Source: Streptomyces dangxiongensis
GTDB taxonomy: Bacteria; Actinomycetota; Actinomycetes; Streptomycetales; Streptomycetaceae
Length of the DNA: 64,000 nt
NCBI RefSeq assembly: GCF_003675325.1
Contig: NZ_CP033073.1
Span: 7,998,001-8,062,000, forward strand
Direction of reading: 5' to 3'
Shown: one piece after another, positions 41,470-51,057 of the stretch
How positions within the stretch are numbered: the first letter of the stretch is position 1
Layout of the letters: the number at the start of each line of letters is the position of its first letter
Made by a program: the position numbers and the translations under genes
The notes under the pieces: model-generated
Told to the model about the DNA's origin: nothing
Databases searched by the model: none
The model's input: only the letters and a program-made list of their open reading frames with translations

Positions 41470-41903
41470 GGTGGTCCGCATGTGGACGGACACCGACGTG
41501 CAGGAGGGGCACACAGTGCTGGAGACCGACACCGGCACCGGCTACTCCACCGCGCTGGCTGCGAACGACTCGGCTCGGCCGCCATCACCTCGATCGAGAT
41601 AGACGGCCGCCGGCTGGAGCAGGCGGCGAGCGGCTCTACGCCTGCGGGTAGACGCCGACGCTGGCGGTGGCGGACGGGCTGTACGGGTACTGGCCCGAGG
41701 CGAAGTCCGACCGGATCGTGGCCGCCTGCTCCTTCCGCGCCGTGCCCCCGGCCCTGCTCGCACAGGTGAGGCCGGGCGGGAAGATCCTTCTCACCTTGTC
41801 CGGCTGGCTCCACGGATACGCCCGCGTCCTGCTCACCGTCGCCGAGGACGGCACCGCCGAGGGGCAGCTGCTGGGCGACACCGCGCCCGGACGGAGGACG
41901 TGA
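41470..41903 (+). pseudogene. Isoaspartate-methyltransferase-like (graspetide-type) enzyme relic
   Basis: Three successive frames read SLVVRMWTDTDVQEGHTVLE, TDTGTGYSTALAANDS, AAITSIEIDGRRLEQAAS, LAVADGLYGYWPEAKSDRIV, AACSFRAVPPALLAQVRPGG and KILLTLSGWLHGYARVLL. This is the SAM-binding half of a PIMT-like methyltransferase as found with ATP-grasp peptide maturases. The N-terminal substrate loop and C-terminal extension are missing and two frameshifts are present. It is not a recent copy of the intact gene at 3.3 kb. Confidence 0.65.
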
Positions 41904-42384
41904 CGGACCTCCGCCGGGCGCCTGGTCTGCCCTGGGCTCAGCCGCCGCTTCCTTGTACGCGAGATGTGCCCAACGACCGCCGTTCACCCGCCGCCGGGGT
42001 GTCCTTCGTGGCGGCTTCTCGCCGTCATCGAGCCCGCGTGAGCTCCCTTGTGGAGCCCTGTCCAGCGGGCGGTGGCCGGCCCACCGGTGTCGGCCACCGC
42101 CCGCCGAGGCAAACTGAACACCAAGGGCCAGAGCGTCTACCGTGCTCCAGCCGGAGTTGCTCGGAAGCGCCCGGTGGGTTCTTCCACTTGTTGATCAAAG
42201 CGAACCGCTCTTCGTACGTCAGCTGTCGTGCCTTGAACGCCTCCTGGCTCCAGCGCGCCTGCGCTGGCAACAGCGTACGAGTGGGGACCGACAGGCAGCC
42301 GGTGGAACGCAATCCACGCGGAGTCCCGGAATCGCTGTGGCATCCCGGGACCTCCCGCAAGGTCGCTCAGTACTGCAGCCGCAG
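41904..42384. other. Stretch without a supported gene
   Basis: A minus-strand frame has a protein-like piece (EAFKARQLTYEERFALINKW) at about 42.17-42.26 kb, perhaps the relic of a small gene, but no family is recognised. Confidence 0.3.
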
Positions 42385-43703
42385 TTACGGGGGTCGGTGG
42401 CCTCGTCGGCGGTAGTGGCTGAGGCGGGCGCGGTGTTGATGACGGCGTCGCCAGTATGACCAGTGCAGGATATGACCGGCTTCGTGCCGGACGGCGTGGG
42501 TGAATCTGCTCAGCAGGCGGCGGATCTCGTTCACGCTCAGTCGGATCAGGTCGCTGCCGTGTCCCCCTTTTCGTGAGCGGTGGCCCGGACCGCAGCCAGG
42601 TGAGCGGCGGCCGCCATGGCCAGGGTGATGTGCCGGTACCAGGCCGCGTACTGACGGACTTGGTAGTGATCCAGACCCGCCTCGTTCTTCGCGGCCTGGA
42701 AGCACTCCTCGATCGCCCAGCGGGCCCCGGCAGCGTGGACGATCTCGGCCGGCGCAGTGTTCGCGGGCGCGTGCACCAGGTAGTAGGCCCGTTCGTCGTC
42801 GGCGAGGGACCGTCGGATCAGCAGTGCGTCTTCGAAGCCGTCGTCGCCCTCGCCGGGCAGCGGGACCAGGGCCCAGGCGTATTCACGCAGGCCGTGCGCA
42901 CCGTCACCGGCGGAACGGATCTCCCAGGCATGTTCCGGCAGGATCGCCGAGACGGTGCGGGCGTTCTGCCCGCGCGGCCCGCACCGGTGCTTGCCGGAGA
43001 TCGCCAGGACGTAGCTCAGGCGCTGCCCGGCCAGCCAGCGGCGCAGGACGGGGTCCTGGCCGTAGACCTCGTCCGGTCACCCAAAACGGCACCCTCGCGG
43101 CAACCGCCCGCTCCAGCATCGCGCGGGCCAGCGCGGGCTTGGTGCGGAAGACGACCTCGGCGCCGATCCTCGCATCCGCCCGGCGGGCCGGATCCTCGAT
43201 CCAGGAGGTGGGCAGGTACAGCTCTCGGTCGATCAACGCCCGCCCCTTCGTGGAGGCGTAGGCCAAGAACACTCTTAGCTGACAGTTGTCGATCTTCCCG
43301 GAGGTGCCGGTGTACTGCCGCTGCACGCCGGCCGACCGGGAGCCCTTCTTGATGAAGCCGGTCTCGTCCACGGCCAACACGCCGTCCTCGGCGCCCAGAT
43401 GTTCCAGCACGAAGCCGCGAACCTCGTCACGGACCGCGTCGGCGGACCAGTCGGCCTGGTTCAGCAGCCGCTGCTGCCGTCCGGGCACAGCTCACCGGCC
43501 TGCTCGGCCAGCGTCCAGCCGTTCTTGCGTTCCAAGGGTGCAAGCAGTCCGCGCAGATACTCCCTTGCCCGCCGACGTGGCTCGGACCTGCGGAAATACC
43601 CACCGATCCGAGCATGCAGTGCGTCCAGACCGGTCGCCCAGCGGTGCACCTCATCAACCGTGACGTCCCCACCCATGCCCAGCTCAACGAGCAGCCAGAC
43701 CAA
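42385..43703 (-). pseudogene. IS701-family transposase, frameshifted
   Basis: Almost the full transposase can be followed on the minus strand: [57 protein letters not shown] (DDE Asp), QYTGTSGKIDNCQLRVFLAY, LYLPTSWIEDPARRADA, then DEVYGQDPVLRRWLAGQRLS, RWAIEECFQAAKNEAGLDHY (catalytic Glu) and HILHWSYWRRRHQHRARLSH. Frame changes near 43.48, 43.08 and 42.55 kb make it inactive. Element ends were not identified. Related fragments lie at 9.4-9.6 and 60.6-61.0 kb. Confidence 0.8.
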
Positions 43704-43799
43704 CCGTCACAGCAACTGCGGCTGCAGTATTAGGGCTTGTTGATAGCGCGCTTGTGCGGCAATCATGGCTTGCTCAGCATCCATCGGTGGGGGAGAAGC

Positions 43800-44900
43800 A
43801 TGGAATCGGATGGGTTGGTGTCGGTGGTCATGTCGGCACTCACGGGGTTAGCAAGCAGTGCGGGCACTGGCCTTGGCACCGCGGCTACGGAGGAGGTTCG
43901 GCGCCTGGCACGAGAGCGCCTCGGTTCCTCAGACGAGGGAAGCGCGACACTCACGCAGCTCGATGAGGCGCCGTCTGCACCTGGCCCTCAAGAGGAAGCC
44001 CGCGCACAACTCGCAACAGCGATCACCAGCGACCCGGAGTTTGTGAGAAGGCTTCGGGAGGCCCTGGAGCCGGCGCACGTCAGGGCCGGATCGGACATCA
44101 ACACCATCACCATCGGAGGTGGCGTAGAGAAGAGCACGATTACTATCGGCCCCGTAACACTTCAGAACACCCCCGGAGCGCGGGCCTCGCTGACCGCCAT
44201 CGTTGCCATCCTGGCCGTACTCATTGCCTTAGGTTTATACGGAGGGGTGAAATGGCTTACCGGCGAGGGGACTGATATACCGTCCTCCTTGGGTGAGTCA
44301 GGGGGGAATGGGTCGGATCCGGGGGCTCTGCCGGGCGGAGGCAAAAATACGCCGCGCAAGATGATGCCAATCACCGAGACGGGTCAGCTCGAAGCGGTCC
44401 TGCCTGGCGTAGACAGTATCTTGAATGGCTGGTCGTTAAAGACACCCGCTAACACCTTCTCGGGGAAAGCCTGCACCACCTCCTGTGCCGGGATCCTTTG
44501 GGAGAGCACGGTCACCTTCACTGACCCGAGTGCCAACAACGTTGCGGTGTTCCGTGTCCTCTCGTACCGCACGGAAAAATCGGCTGAAGCGGGCTACAAA
44601 GACTTTCTAACCGCCGCAGCTCAGCCCAGCGACGATGGTTTGAAGGGGCGACCTATGGCGATGAGCGCTGTGGGAGAGCAGACTGCTGCCTTCGCCACGG
44701 AGGGATACAACGGCAATGCAACGACCTATCAGATGGCTTCGATCAACCGCGCTGGCACGGTTGTTTCCCGTATCGTCTATGGAGGTGGCACTCGTGAACT
44801 CGACACAAACGTGCTGCTTGCCTTCACGAGGATGGTCGACGAACGAGCCCGTCAAGGCCAACGTGGTGAGACCCCAACGGCGGTAGCGTCTCTTTCATAG
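43800..44900 (+). CDS. Single-TM protein of unknown function with atypical composition
   Basis: 366 residues from ATG 43800 (GGGGGAG 4 nt upstream). Residues 1-95 are acidic and helical with no signal peptide. A beta-like repeat (SDINTITIGGGVEKSTITIG) precedes one TM helix, LTAIVAILAVLIALGLYGGV (~residues 130-150), and a ~190-residue likely extracellular domain with two close cysteines (GKACTTSCAG). The codon third positions are visibly less GC-biased than in neighbouring genes, suggesting acquisition. It is flanked by transposase relics on both sides and has no operon partner. No family recognised. Confidence 0.7.
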   Translation: MESDGLVSVVMSALTGLASSAGTGLGTAATEEVRRLARERLGSSDEGSATLTQLDEAPSAPGPQEEARAQLATAITSDPEFVRRLREALEPAHVRAGSDINTITIGGGVEKSTITIGPVTLQNTPGARASLTAIVAILAVLIALGLYGGVKWLTGEGTDIPSSLGESGGNGSDPGALPGGGKNTPRKMMPITETGQLEAVLPGVDSILNGWSLKTPANTFSGKACTTSCAGILWESTVTFTDPSANNVAVFRVLSYRTEKSAEAGYKDFLTAAAQPSDDGLKGRPMAMSAVGEQTAAFATEGYNGNATTYQMASINRAGTVVSRIVYGGGTRELDTNVLLAFTRMVDERARQGQRGETPTAVASLS

Positions 44901-44954
44901 AGTCAGCACGGAAGAGACTGGGCCGTGTTTTAAGCCGCCGACGGCGCTCAGGCT

Positions 44955-45520
44955 CTAGGGCGTGTTGCGAAAGTGGATCTTGTTCGTTGATGATCATGTC
45001 TTGTGGGACGTGGGGATCTGGCGAACGGACAGTGGGCCCGGCTTGAACCGTTGCTGCCGCGGGGCATCAAGCCGGGCCGTCCGCAGGTGTGGACGCGGCG
45101 GCAGCTCATGGACGGCATACGGTGGCGAACCCGGACCGGTGCTCCCTGGCGCGATGTGCCCGAACGCTATGGGCCGTGGGACCGGGTCTATGACTTGTTC
45201 CGGCGCTGGCAGCGAGACGGGACCTGGGCAAGGATCCTCACCCAGCTCCAGGCCGAGGCGGACGCCGAGGGCCTGATCACCTGGGACGTGAACGTCGACT
45301 CCACCGTCTAGGCCGCGCAAGCGCCCGGACCGGGTGCGGGCCGACAAGGCGTACGACTCCCGTGGCAACCGCTCCTACCTGCGCAGACGCGGGATCAAGG
45401 CCACCATCCCCATCCCGGCGGACCGTGTCCGCAACCGCCTCAAGCGCGGATCACGCGGCGGGCGGCCACTGACGTTCGACAAGGACGATTACAAGCAGCG
45501 GCACGCGGTACAGCCGATCT
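44955..45520 (+). pseudogene. IS5-family transposase relic with internal deletion
   Basis: Begins near a terminus-like GGCGTGTTGCGAAAGTGGATC and reads ANGQWARLEPLLPRGIKPGR, WRDVPERYGPWDRVYDLF, ITWDVNVDSTV (first Asp) and a stop at 45309. After a deletion it continues as VRADKAYDSRGNRSYLRRRG, IKATIPIPADRVRNRLKRGS and DDYKQRHAVQ. The catalytic Glu region is missing because the frame runs directly into the tpg sequence at 45.53 kb. Confidence 0.75.
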
Positions 45521-45537
45521 TGAAGGGAACCCTCCCA

Positions 45538-46091
45538 TTGGGCCTGGTCGCCGACGGCCTGGACCGCGCCGTGCAGAAGGCGTTCACCCGCCCCATCCCG
45601 AAATCCGCGGGCGCGCAGATGCGCTACCTCGTCCGTCAGCTCAAGGGCACCCGCGCGGTCGCCACCGCGCTCGGCGTCTCCCAGCGCACCGTGGAGCGCT
45701 ACGTCAAGGACCAGATCCGCCGGCCCCGACCGCCTCGCTCAACGCCTGGCCGACGCCGTACGGGCCCGCTGGCAGCCCCGTATCCGCGAGCAGGCCCGCC
45801 GCCAGGCCGCCACCAGCACCGGCCTGGTCATCGACACCCGCGCCCGGTTCGGGTTCACCGCCGCGCCCGGCACCACTGACGACGCCCGCCTGCGCCACCT
45901 CACCCTCGCCCTGCCACCCGACTACGCCGCCCGCCTGTTCGACGCCCAGCAAGCCGGCGCCACCGAGCAGCAGAACTGCGCGACATCACCGCCGAAGCCC
46001 TCGCCCACGTCTACTTCCGCGACGGCGGCGCCGCGCCCAGGAGCTGATGGTGGAGTTCACCGACGTCGAGCAACTGGAGTTCGACCTGTAG
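45538..46091 (+). pseudogene. tpg: tpg, telomere terminal protein of linear replicons, frameshifted
   Basis: From TTG 45538 (GAAGGGA upstream) the sequence reads GLVADGLDRAVQKAFTRPIP, KSAGAQMRYLVRQLKGTRAV, ATALGVSQRTVERYVKDQIR (helix-turn-helix), then in other frames ADAVRARWQPRIREQARRQA, ATSTGLVIDTRARFGFTAAP, GTTDDARLRHLTLALPPDYA, ITAEALAHVYFRDGGA and ELMVEFTDVEQLEFDL. This is the full-length pattern of Tpg (~184 residues), the protein covalently attached to Streptomyces telomeres. Frame changes near 45.72, 45.97 and 46.04 kb inactivate it. The first half is in frame with an upstream IS5 relic. No tap gene is adjacent. Confidence 0.85.
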
Positions 46092-46285
46092 CTCGGGAAA
46101 GGCGAAGTGGTCGGCTGTGCGTGCCGTTGTGACTGAGCGCTTCAGTTGGCGGATGAGCAGTTGAGTTGGCGAGCTGAGCGTGCGAATTCACCGGACCGAC
46201 TCCACCGATGCCCCGCCCAGCCCGCGTACGGCTCGCGACCCGAAGTGCTCGGTCCGTCCGGGGCGCCTGGCGGGGCGGTCAGGTA

Positions 46286-47075
46286 TCAGCCGAGCCCGAC
46301 CAGTTCGGCGATCGTCCCGCCGAGGACCCGGTCGCGTACTTCGCCCGGGCTGGTGACCCGTTCCACCAGCGCCCGGGCGAGGACCGGGTCACCGTAGGGT
46401 GCGTCCGAGCCGAACAGGGTCCGGTCCGGGATCTCCTTGATAGCCAACCGGACCGCGAAGACGATGTTGGCCGTGGACAGCTCCAGGTACATGTTCGGGG
46501 TGTCCCGCACCAGTTCGAGGGCCTGCATCCAGTGCTGCCCTCCCAACTGGCTGACCACCAGCGGAACGTCATGGTATCGGCGGGCCAGTGCGGCCAGCGT
46601 TGCCAGGTCCTCCGTACGGGTTGGCGCGGATCCGTGCACGACCACGGGCAGCCGCCCCTGGTCGGCCGCCGCCTGGAGGACCGGTTCGATCAGCCCTGCC
46701 CCTCCAGGCGGTGGTGTCAGCTCCCCGATCCCGTGCAGTCCGCGCCCGACCACCTCCTGCTCCACGATCTCGGCTGTCTCCTGCAATCCCAGACCCAGCG
46801 GCACCGACAGAAAGCCGATGAACCGGTCCGGCAGTGCGGCAAGCGCGGCGTCCAGTTCCCGCCACGCCCCCCCGGTACGCCTCGACCGTGCCGGCCCGGC
46901 CTCCAAGTGCCCTCTCCAGAACGGCCATCTCCCGGCGCAGTGCGGCCAGGTCGCCGGCCCGCTCCGGGTGCGGTCGGGTGGGGAACAGGACGGCGCGGTC
47001 GACTCCGGCCTCGTCCAGCAGCCCCACGTGCGCCTCAACCGGGTCGTGGACGTGGCTGTGCGCGTCGATGATCAC
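46286..47075 (-). pseudogene. Amidohydrolase-family protein with a homopolymer frameshift
   Basis: The first frame starts MIIDAHSHVHDPVEAHVGLL (metal-binding HxH) and continues VDRAVLFPTRPHPERA. The main part is in another frame: WRELDAALAALPDRFIGFLS, GIGELTPPPGGAGLIEPVL, PVVVHGSAPTRTEDLATLA, VVSQLGGQHWMQALELV, YLELSTANIVFAVRLAI and LFGSDAPYGDP. The change coincides with a run of seven C at 46867-46873. Restoring one base would give a normal ~262-residue TIM-barrel hydrolase, so it is either a young pseudogene or a sequencing slip. Divergent from a MerR regulator that probably controls it. Confidence 0.8.
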
Positions 47076-47102
47076 TGATTCGTTCCCTGTTCCCTCCGTC
47101 TT

Positions 47103-47162
47103 GACCGGTCGGGAATTCGGCCGGTCAGGGCACTGTTGCTCCCTGACACCGTTGGAAGGTCA
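47103..47162. promoter_or_regulatory. Divergent promoter/operator region for amidohydrolase and MerR gene
   Basis: Contains TGACACCGTTGGAAGGTCA (47144-47162), which on the minus strand gives TTGACCTTCC...TGTCA, a MerR-type dyad over a -35-like TTGACC pointing at the hydrolase. It also contains a GACCGG...CCGGTC dyad at 47103-47126. Confidence 0.6.
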
Positions 47163-47181
47163 AATCGAAAGGAACGGATCG

Positions 47182-47568
47182 GTGCTGATCGGAGAGCTGT
47201 CACGCCAAACCGGAGTGAGCGAACGGCTGCTGCGCTACTACGAGCGGACGGAACTGATCCATGCCGAACGCCGCGCCAACGGCTACCGCGAATACGACGA
47301 CCAGACGGTGGAGACGGTGCGCCGCGTGCGCGCCCTGCTCGCCGTCGGCCTGCCCACCCGCATCATCCGCCAGGTCCTGCCCTGCACCCAGGACACGGCG
47401 ACGCTGCGCCCCTGTCCCGGAGTCCTCACCAGCCTGCGCGACCAGTTGGATATCCTCGACCAGCGTGCCGCCGAGCTGAAGACCGCCCGTCGCCTGCTGC
47501 GCCAGACGATCGCCGCCACCGAGGACACCGAGAACACGGCCGGCCAGGCTCCAACGCCGGGCACCTGA
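47182..47568 (+). CDS. MerR-family transcriptional regulator
   Basis: 128 residues from GTG 47182, with AAAGGAA 8-9 nt upstream. N-terminal winged helix: IGELSRQTGVSERLLRYYER, RRANGYREYDDQTVETVRRV. A dimerisation coiled coil follows (LRDQLDILDQRAAELKTARR). The two spaced cysteines (VLPCTQ, LRPCPG) lie in the effector region. It reads away from the amidohydrolase gene and the dyad between them is of MerR spacing, so it likely activates that gene in response to a small molecule. Confidence 0.88.
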   Translation: MLIGELSRQTGVSERLLRYYERTELIHAERRANGYREYDDQTVETVRRVRALLAVGLPTRIIRQVLPCTQDTATLRPCPGVLTSLRDQLDILDQRAAELKTARRLLRQTIAATEDTENTAGQAPTPGT

Positions 47569-47586
47569 ACTCCGTCGCCTCACTGA

Positions 47587-48396
47587 GTGCTCGCCGGGGC
47601 AAACCGCAGCCGCCCTCTCGTCCGTCGGGTGAAGACTTCGGGCTCATCACGTCGAGCGCCCAACTCGCGAACTGAAGAGCTCAGTCACACTTCCCCGAGC
47701 GGCGCGGACGGCGTCGAGCGCCACCCCTGCCCGCGCTGCCGGGCCGAGCCCGGCCCGCCGTGCCGCTCGCGTTCCGGCGCGGTCGCCGGTACTTACCACA
47801 CCGGCCGCTTCACCAAGGCGCCCCGGCTCGCCAAGCTCCTGCGCGTGCCCACCCCCGCCGACCGCGGGCCCGGCCAGCCGTGGCGCCCCGGTACCCCGGG
47901 CCCGCTCGCCCTCGCACCGGACACTCCGAGTGCCGACATCCGCATCGGGTACGCCCGATGCTCGACGCTCACCCAGGAACTCCAGTCGCAGCTCGACGCC
48001 CTCGCGGGGCACGGCATCGAGCGCGGCAAGGTGTTCTCCGAGAAGATCAGCACCCGCGTACGGGTGCGGCCCCACTTCGAGGCCGCGCTCGCGCTCGCCC
48101 GGCAGATCAAGGCCCACGCTCCCCACTGCCGCGTCATCTTCACCGTGTACGAGATGAAGCGCCTGGGCCGCGACGCCGCCGAACTCACCGCCCTCGCCGA
48201 CCACCTCACCGCCCACGGCCTGGTCCTGGAGATGCTCGCCGGACCCCTGCCCGGGATGTACGACCCCAGCGGGCCTGGCCGCCTGCTGTTCGCGTTCTTC
48301 GCGGCGATGGCGGAGACCGAGCGGGAGAACATCCGGGAGTCGACCCTCGAAGGAATCGACGCGGCGGCCCGCAAGGGCAAGCACGGCGACCGGCCC
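47587..48396 (+). pseudogene. Serine recombinase truncated by an IS6-like element
   Basis: An N-terminal zinc-like motif (CPRCRAEPGPPCRSRSG) precedes the resolvase domain: IRIGYARCSTLTQELQSQLD (catalytic Ser), EKISTRVRVRPHFEAAL, VYEMKRLGRDAAELTALADH and AMAETERENIRESTLEGIDA. The frame leaves the family after KGKHGDRPG at ~48396, where IS6-like sequence begins, so the C-terminal DNA-binding helix-turn-helix is lost. The true start is unclear; GTG 47587 is the earliest and overlong. Confidence 0.75.
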
Positions 48397-49200
48397 GGGT
48401 GCCGGCTCTGGGTCTGACCGTTGCGGGCAGGCCGGCGGTGCCGGTGATCTGGTTCCAGATTGCGAAGCGGTTGATCATCTCGGTGCGGTGGTCGGGGGCG
48501 TTCGTGAGGTGCCGTCGAGGGCGGAAGTGGGGCGAGATGCCGCTGAAGGCGGACAGGAACCGTTGGGCTGCGCCGACGCTGCGGAAGCCCTTCATCGCGC
48601 GCTCGCGTTGCCTGGTGGGCTGGTGGCTGTTTCTCCGCCCGGTTCTTCAGGTACTTCGACTGCCGGTGCTCGACGGCGGGCATGACTTCGCGGTGGGCCG
48701 CGACGTAGGAGCGGAGCTTGTCGGTGAGCGACACCCGCGGCACCGTGCGGGTTCTTGTGAGAAGACGGCGGAAGAAGCGTCTGGCCGCGGCCTTGTCCCA
48801 CCGGTTCTGTACAGGATGTCGAGGACGTTGCCGTCCTGGTCGACGGCCCGCCACAGGTACTGCAACCGCCCGTTGACCTTGATGAAGACCTCGTCCAGGT
48901 GCCACTTGTCCCCCAACTGGGGCTGCCGGCGGCGCAGCGCGTTGGCGTAGGTCTGCCCGAACTTCCCGCACCAGCGGCGGATCGTCTCGTACGAGACGAC
49001 GATCCCGCGCTCGAGCATGAGCTCCTCGACTTCGCGGAACGACAGCGGGAAACGGAAGTACAGCCACACACAGTGGCAGATGACCTCGACCGGGTACCGG
49101 TGCCCCTTGTACGACAGCGACGCGCTCCCCACGGACGACCCTTCCCAGGTTGATCAACCCGAAGATCATCCCACCGGGCAGCCAACGTGACAGTGCCGTC
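48397..49200 (-). mobile_element. IS6-family-like element, degenerate
   Basis: Encloses a transposase broken by two frameshifts. The left edge is where the recombinase reading frame ends and the right edge is near GGCACTG at ~49195. Terminal repeats are only weakly alike, so the boundaries are approximate (+/-15 bp). Confidence 0.65.
48425..49132 (-). pseudogene. IS6-family transposase, frameshifted
   Basis: MGSASLSYKGHRYPVEVICH, LYFRFPLSFREVEELMLERG, VSYETIRRWCGKFGQTYANA, WHLDEVFIKVNGRLQYLWRA (first DDE Asp), DQDGNVLDIL, then in the second frame RRFFRRLLTRTRTVPRVSLT, DKLRSYVAAHREVMPAVEH, and in a third MKGFRSVGAAQRFLSAFSGI. This is IS6/IS26-type order with all motifs present except an unbroken frame. 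Breaks lie near 48.81 and 48.60 kb. Confidence 0.8.
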
Positions 49201-49308
49201 GAGATCGATGTGCTGGCCGATGCGCCCTCAACCAGCACCACGCGCATCAGGGCTGGCAATGCCGCTCTGCGGCGGGTGCAGGAGGAGCCGAGTGGGCATT
49301 GTGCTCGG

Positions 49309-50265
49309 TCAACCGTCCCGCTGTGTCGCGCAGTTGGATTCTCCTGGGCCGAGGCGGCGGGCTCGGCCGGTCGGTGCGTCGCGTCGGGAGTCGGCTCCCG
49401 TTGCCCGGGACCGGATGCGGCCGGCGGCCGTGGCGGCGATGGGTTGCCCGAGCGCGATCCCGAGCAGGACAAGGACCAGTCCGCATATCTGTCGCAGAGT
49501 GAGGGTCTCTTCGGCGATGACGGTGCCGAGCAGTACGCCGGTGACCGGGTTCAGCAGCCCGATCAGGCCGACAGCGGCTGCCGGCAGGTGACGCAGGCCG
49601 GCAAACCAGGCAGCGAAGGCGACCGCGGTCGCGACGATGGTGACGTAGGCGAATCCGAGGATGGCGCCCACACCGAGGTGGGGCGGTGCTCCTTCGCGGA
49701 CGACGGCCAACGGAAGCACGACCAGGCCTCCGGCAATGAGCTGCCAGGACGTCGAGGCGAGGATGTCGACCTCGGTGCTCCACCGCTTCGCGAGCACGTA
49801 GCCGAAGGAGGACGTCACCATTGCTGTGGCCGATGCGAGGACGCCGAGTGGGTTCAGGGTGACGTTGCCGGTGAGCAGCATCAGGCAAACACCTGCGATA
49901 CCGATGCCGGCGCCCATCAGTGGGAGGCCGTGAGGGCGTTCCGCGTTCACGGCCCAGGCGAGCAGCATCAAGACTGTCGGTGAGGCCGCCATGATGGTGG
50001 AGGCGATGCTCGTCGGCAGTAGCTGCGCCGCGAGGTAGATCAGGGCGAAGAAGGACCCCATGTTGAGGGTGCCGAGCACCAGCGACTTCCACCACCACGC
50101 TCCGTGCGGCACCTGTCGGCACAGTGCCAGCAGCAGGGCCCCTGCGGGAAGAGCCCTGATTGCCGCACCGTAGAGCGGTTGGCCGGTGGGCAGGTATTCG
50201 TGGGTGACGAAGTAGTTCGTAGCCCAGGCGACCGGAGCGATCGCCGTCACCAGTGTCCATCGCAT
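49309..50265 (-). CDS. EamA/DMT-family transporter
   Basis: 318 residues with ten hydrophobic helices in two EamA repeats (LVTAIAPVAWATNYFVTHEY, SLVLGTLNMGSFFALIYLAA, PTSIASTIMAASPTVLML in the first; VTSSFGYVLAKRW, AYVTIVATAVAFAAWFAGL, PAAAVGLIGLLNPVTGVLLG in the second). GGAAG 5 nt before ATG 50265 favours this start; a GTG at 50277 would lie in the operator. DMT proteins usually export amino acids or other metabolites. It is divergent from a MarR regulator with a palindrome between, a classical efflux/repressor pair. The last ~40 residues are a low-complexity Arg/Gly tail. Confidence 0.9.
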   Translation of the reverse strand: MRWTLVTAIAPVAWATNYFVTHEYLPTGQPLYGAAIRALPAGALLLALCRQVPHGAWWWKSLVLGTLNMGSFFALIYLAAQLLPTSIASTIMAASPTVLMLLAWAVNAERPHGLPLMGAGIGIAGVCLMLLTGNVTLNPLGVLASATAMVTSSFGYVLAKRWSTEVDILASTSWQLIAGGLVVLPLAVVREGAPPHLGVGAILGFAYVTIVATAVAFAAWFAGLRHLPAAAVGLIGLLNPVTGVLLGTVIAEETLTLRQICGLVLVLLGIALGQPIAATAAGRIRSRATGADSRRDAPTGRARRLGPGESNCATQRDG

Positions 50266-50285
50266 AGTAGCTTCCACGGAAGGAA

Positions 50286-50307
50286 TATAGCTTCCAGGGA
50301 AGCTATA
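50286..50307. promoter_or_regulatory. 22-bp MarR-type palindrome over the promoter
   Basis: Perfect arms TATAGCTTCC and GGAAGCTATA separated by AG. A -10-like TATAAT (50304-50309) overlaps its right arm and lies 7 bp before the marR GTG, so the marR transcript may be leaderless. A second partial copy (TAGCTTCC-AC-GGAAGG) lies at about 50268-50285, next to the exporter start. Confidence 0.85.
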
Positions 50308-50315
50308 ATGAAGCC

Positions 50316-50831
50316 GTGAACTACTACGAGGATCACGTTGCCCGCATCCAGCGCGAGTGGGCTCGCGAGCGTCCGGATGTGGATGTGAGCCCCCAAGGCG
50401 TGATCGGCCGGCTCCATCGCCTCGCCAGCCTTCTGACCGAGCAGCTATGCCTGGTCTACCGGCGTTACGGATTGAGCGAGGGAGAGTTCGACGTCCTGGC
50501 GGCGCTCCGGCGGGCCGGGGACCCCTTCGAGCGCGCCCCGGGCGAACTGGCCACGTTCACCATGGTCACCACGGGTGCGATGACCAAACGCATCGACCGG
50601 CTCGAACGTAACGGACTGGCCACACGACGCCGGTCCGCCGAGGACGGCAGGGGACGCGTGGTCGCACTCACCCCGGCAGGACGGGAGCTGATCGACCGGG
50701 CCTTCGCCGACCACATGAGCAACGAACGCCGCATACTCGACGAGCTTGACCCCGACGAGGCCGCACGTCTCGAAACACTGCTCACCACCTGGCTGGCACG
50801 TGTCGAGCCGCCTCCCAGCGCACCGGAGTGA
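50316..50831 (+). CDS. MarR-family transcriptional regulator
   Basis: 171 residues from GTG 50316; the only ATG upstream (50308) meets a stop after three codons. The winged helix is clear: YGLSEGEFDVLAALRRAG, ATFTMVTTGAMTKRIDRLER (recognition helix), GLATRRRSAEDGRGRVVALT (wing), then the dimerisation helices. Divergent from the EamA transporter, with a 22-bp dyad touching both promoters, so it most likely represses both genes and is relieved by the exported compound. Confidence 0.9.
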   Translation: MNYYEDHVARIQREWARERPDVDVSPQGVIGRLHRLASLLTEQLCLVYRRYGLSEGEFDVLAALRRAGDPFERAPGELATFTMVTTGAMTKRIDRLERNGLATRRRSAEDGRGRVVALTPAGRELIDRAFADHMSNERRILDELDPDEAARLETLLTTWLARVEPPPSAPE

Positions 50832-50933
50832 CTCCTTTGCATGGCACTGCCGAAGCTCTTCGCCTCGACTTGCTCAGCACCCCCGTGTTTTACCCGAATC
50901 TACGGATGCACCGACCTGAAGCACGCTGATGGA

Positions 50934-50980
50934 CCCGTGGGTTCGAGTTGAAGAGCCTTCGGTTTTCCCGAACCCACGGG
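50934..50980. terminator. 12-bp inverted repeat after marR
   Basis: CCCGTGGGTTCG (50934-50945) and CGAACCCACGGG (50969-50980), 23-nt loop, about 100 nt after the marR stop. Confidence 0.5.
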
Positions 50981-51057
50981 GATCGCGGGGGCTTGCCGCC
51001 CTGCGCCGAATAGACGCGACATCCTCCACATGTACACCACCCGCCGCTGAGACCACA

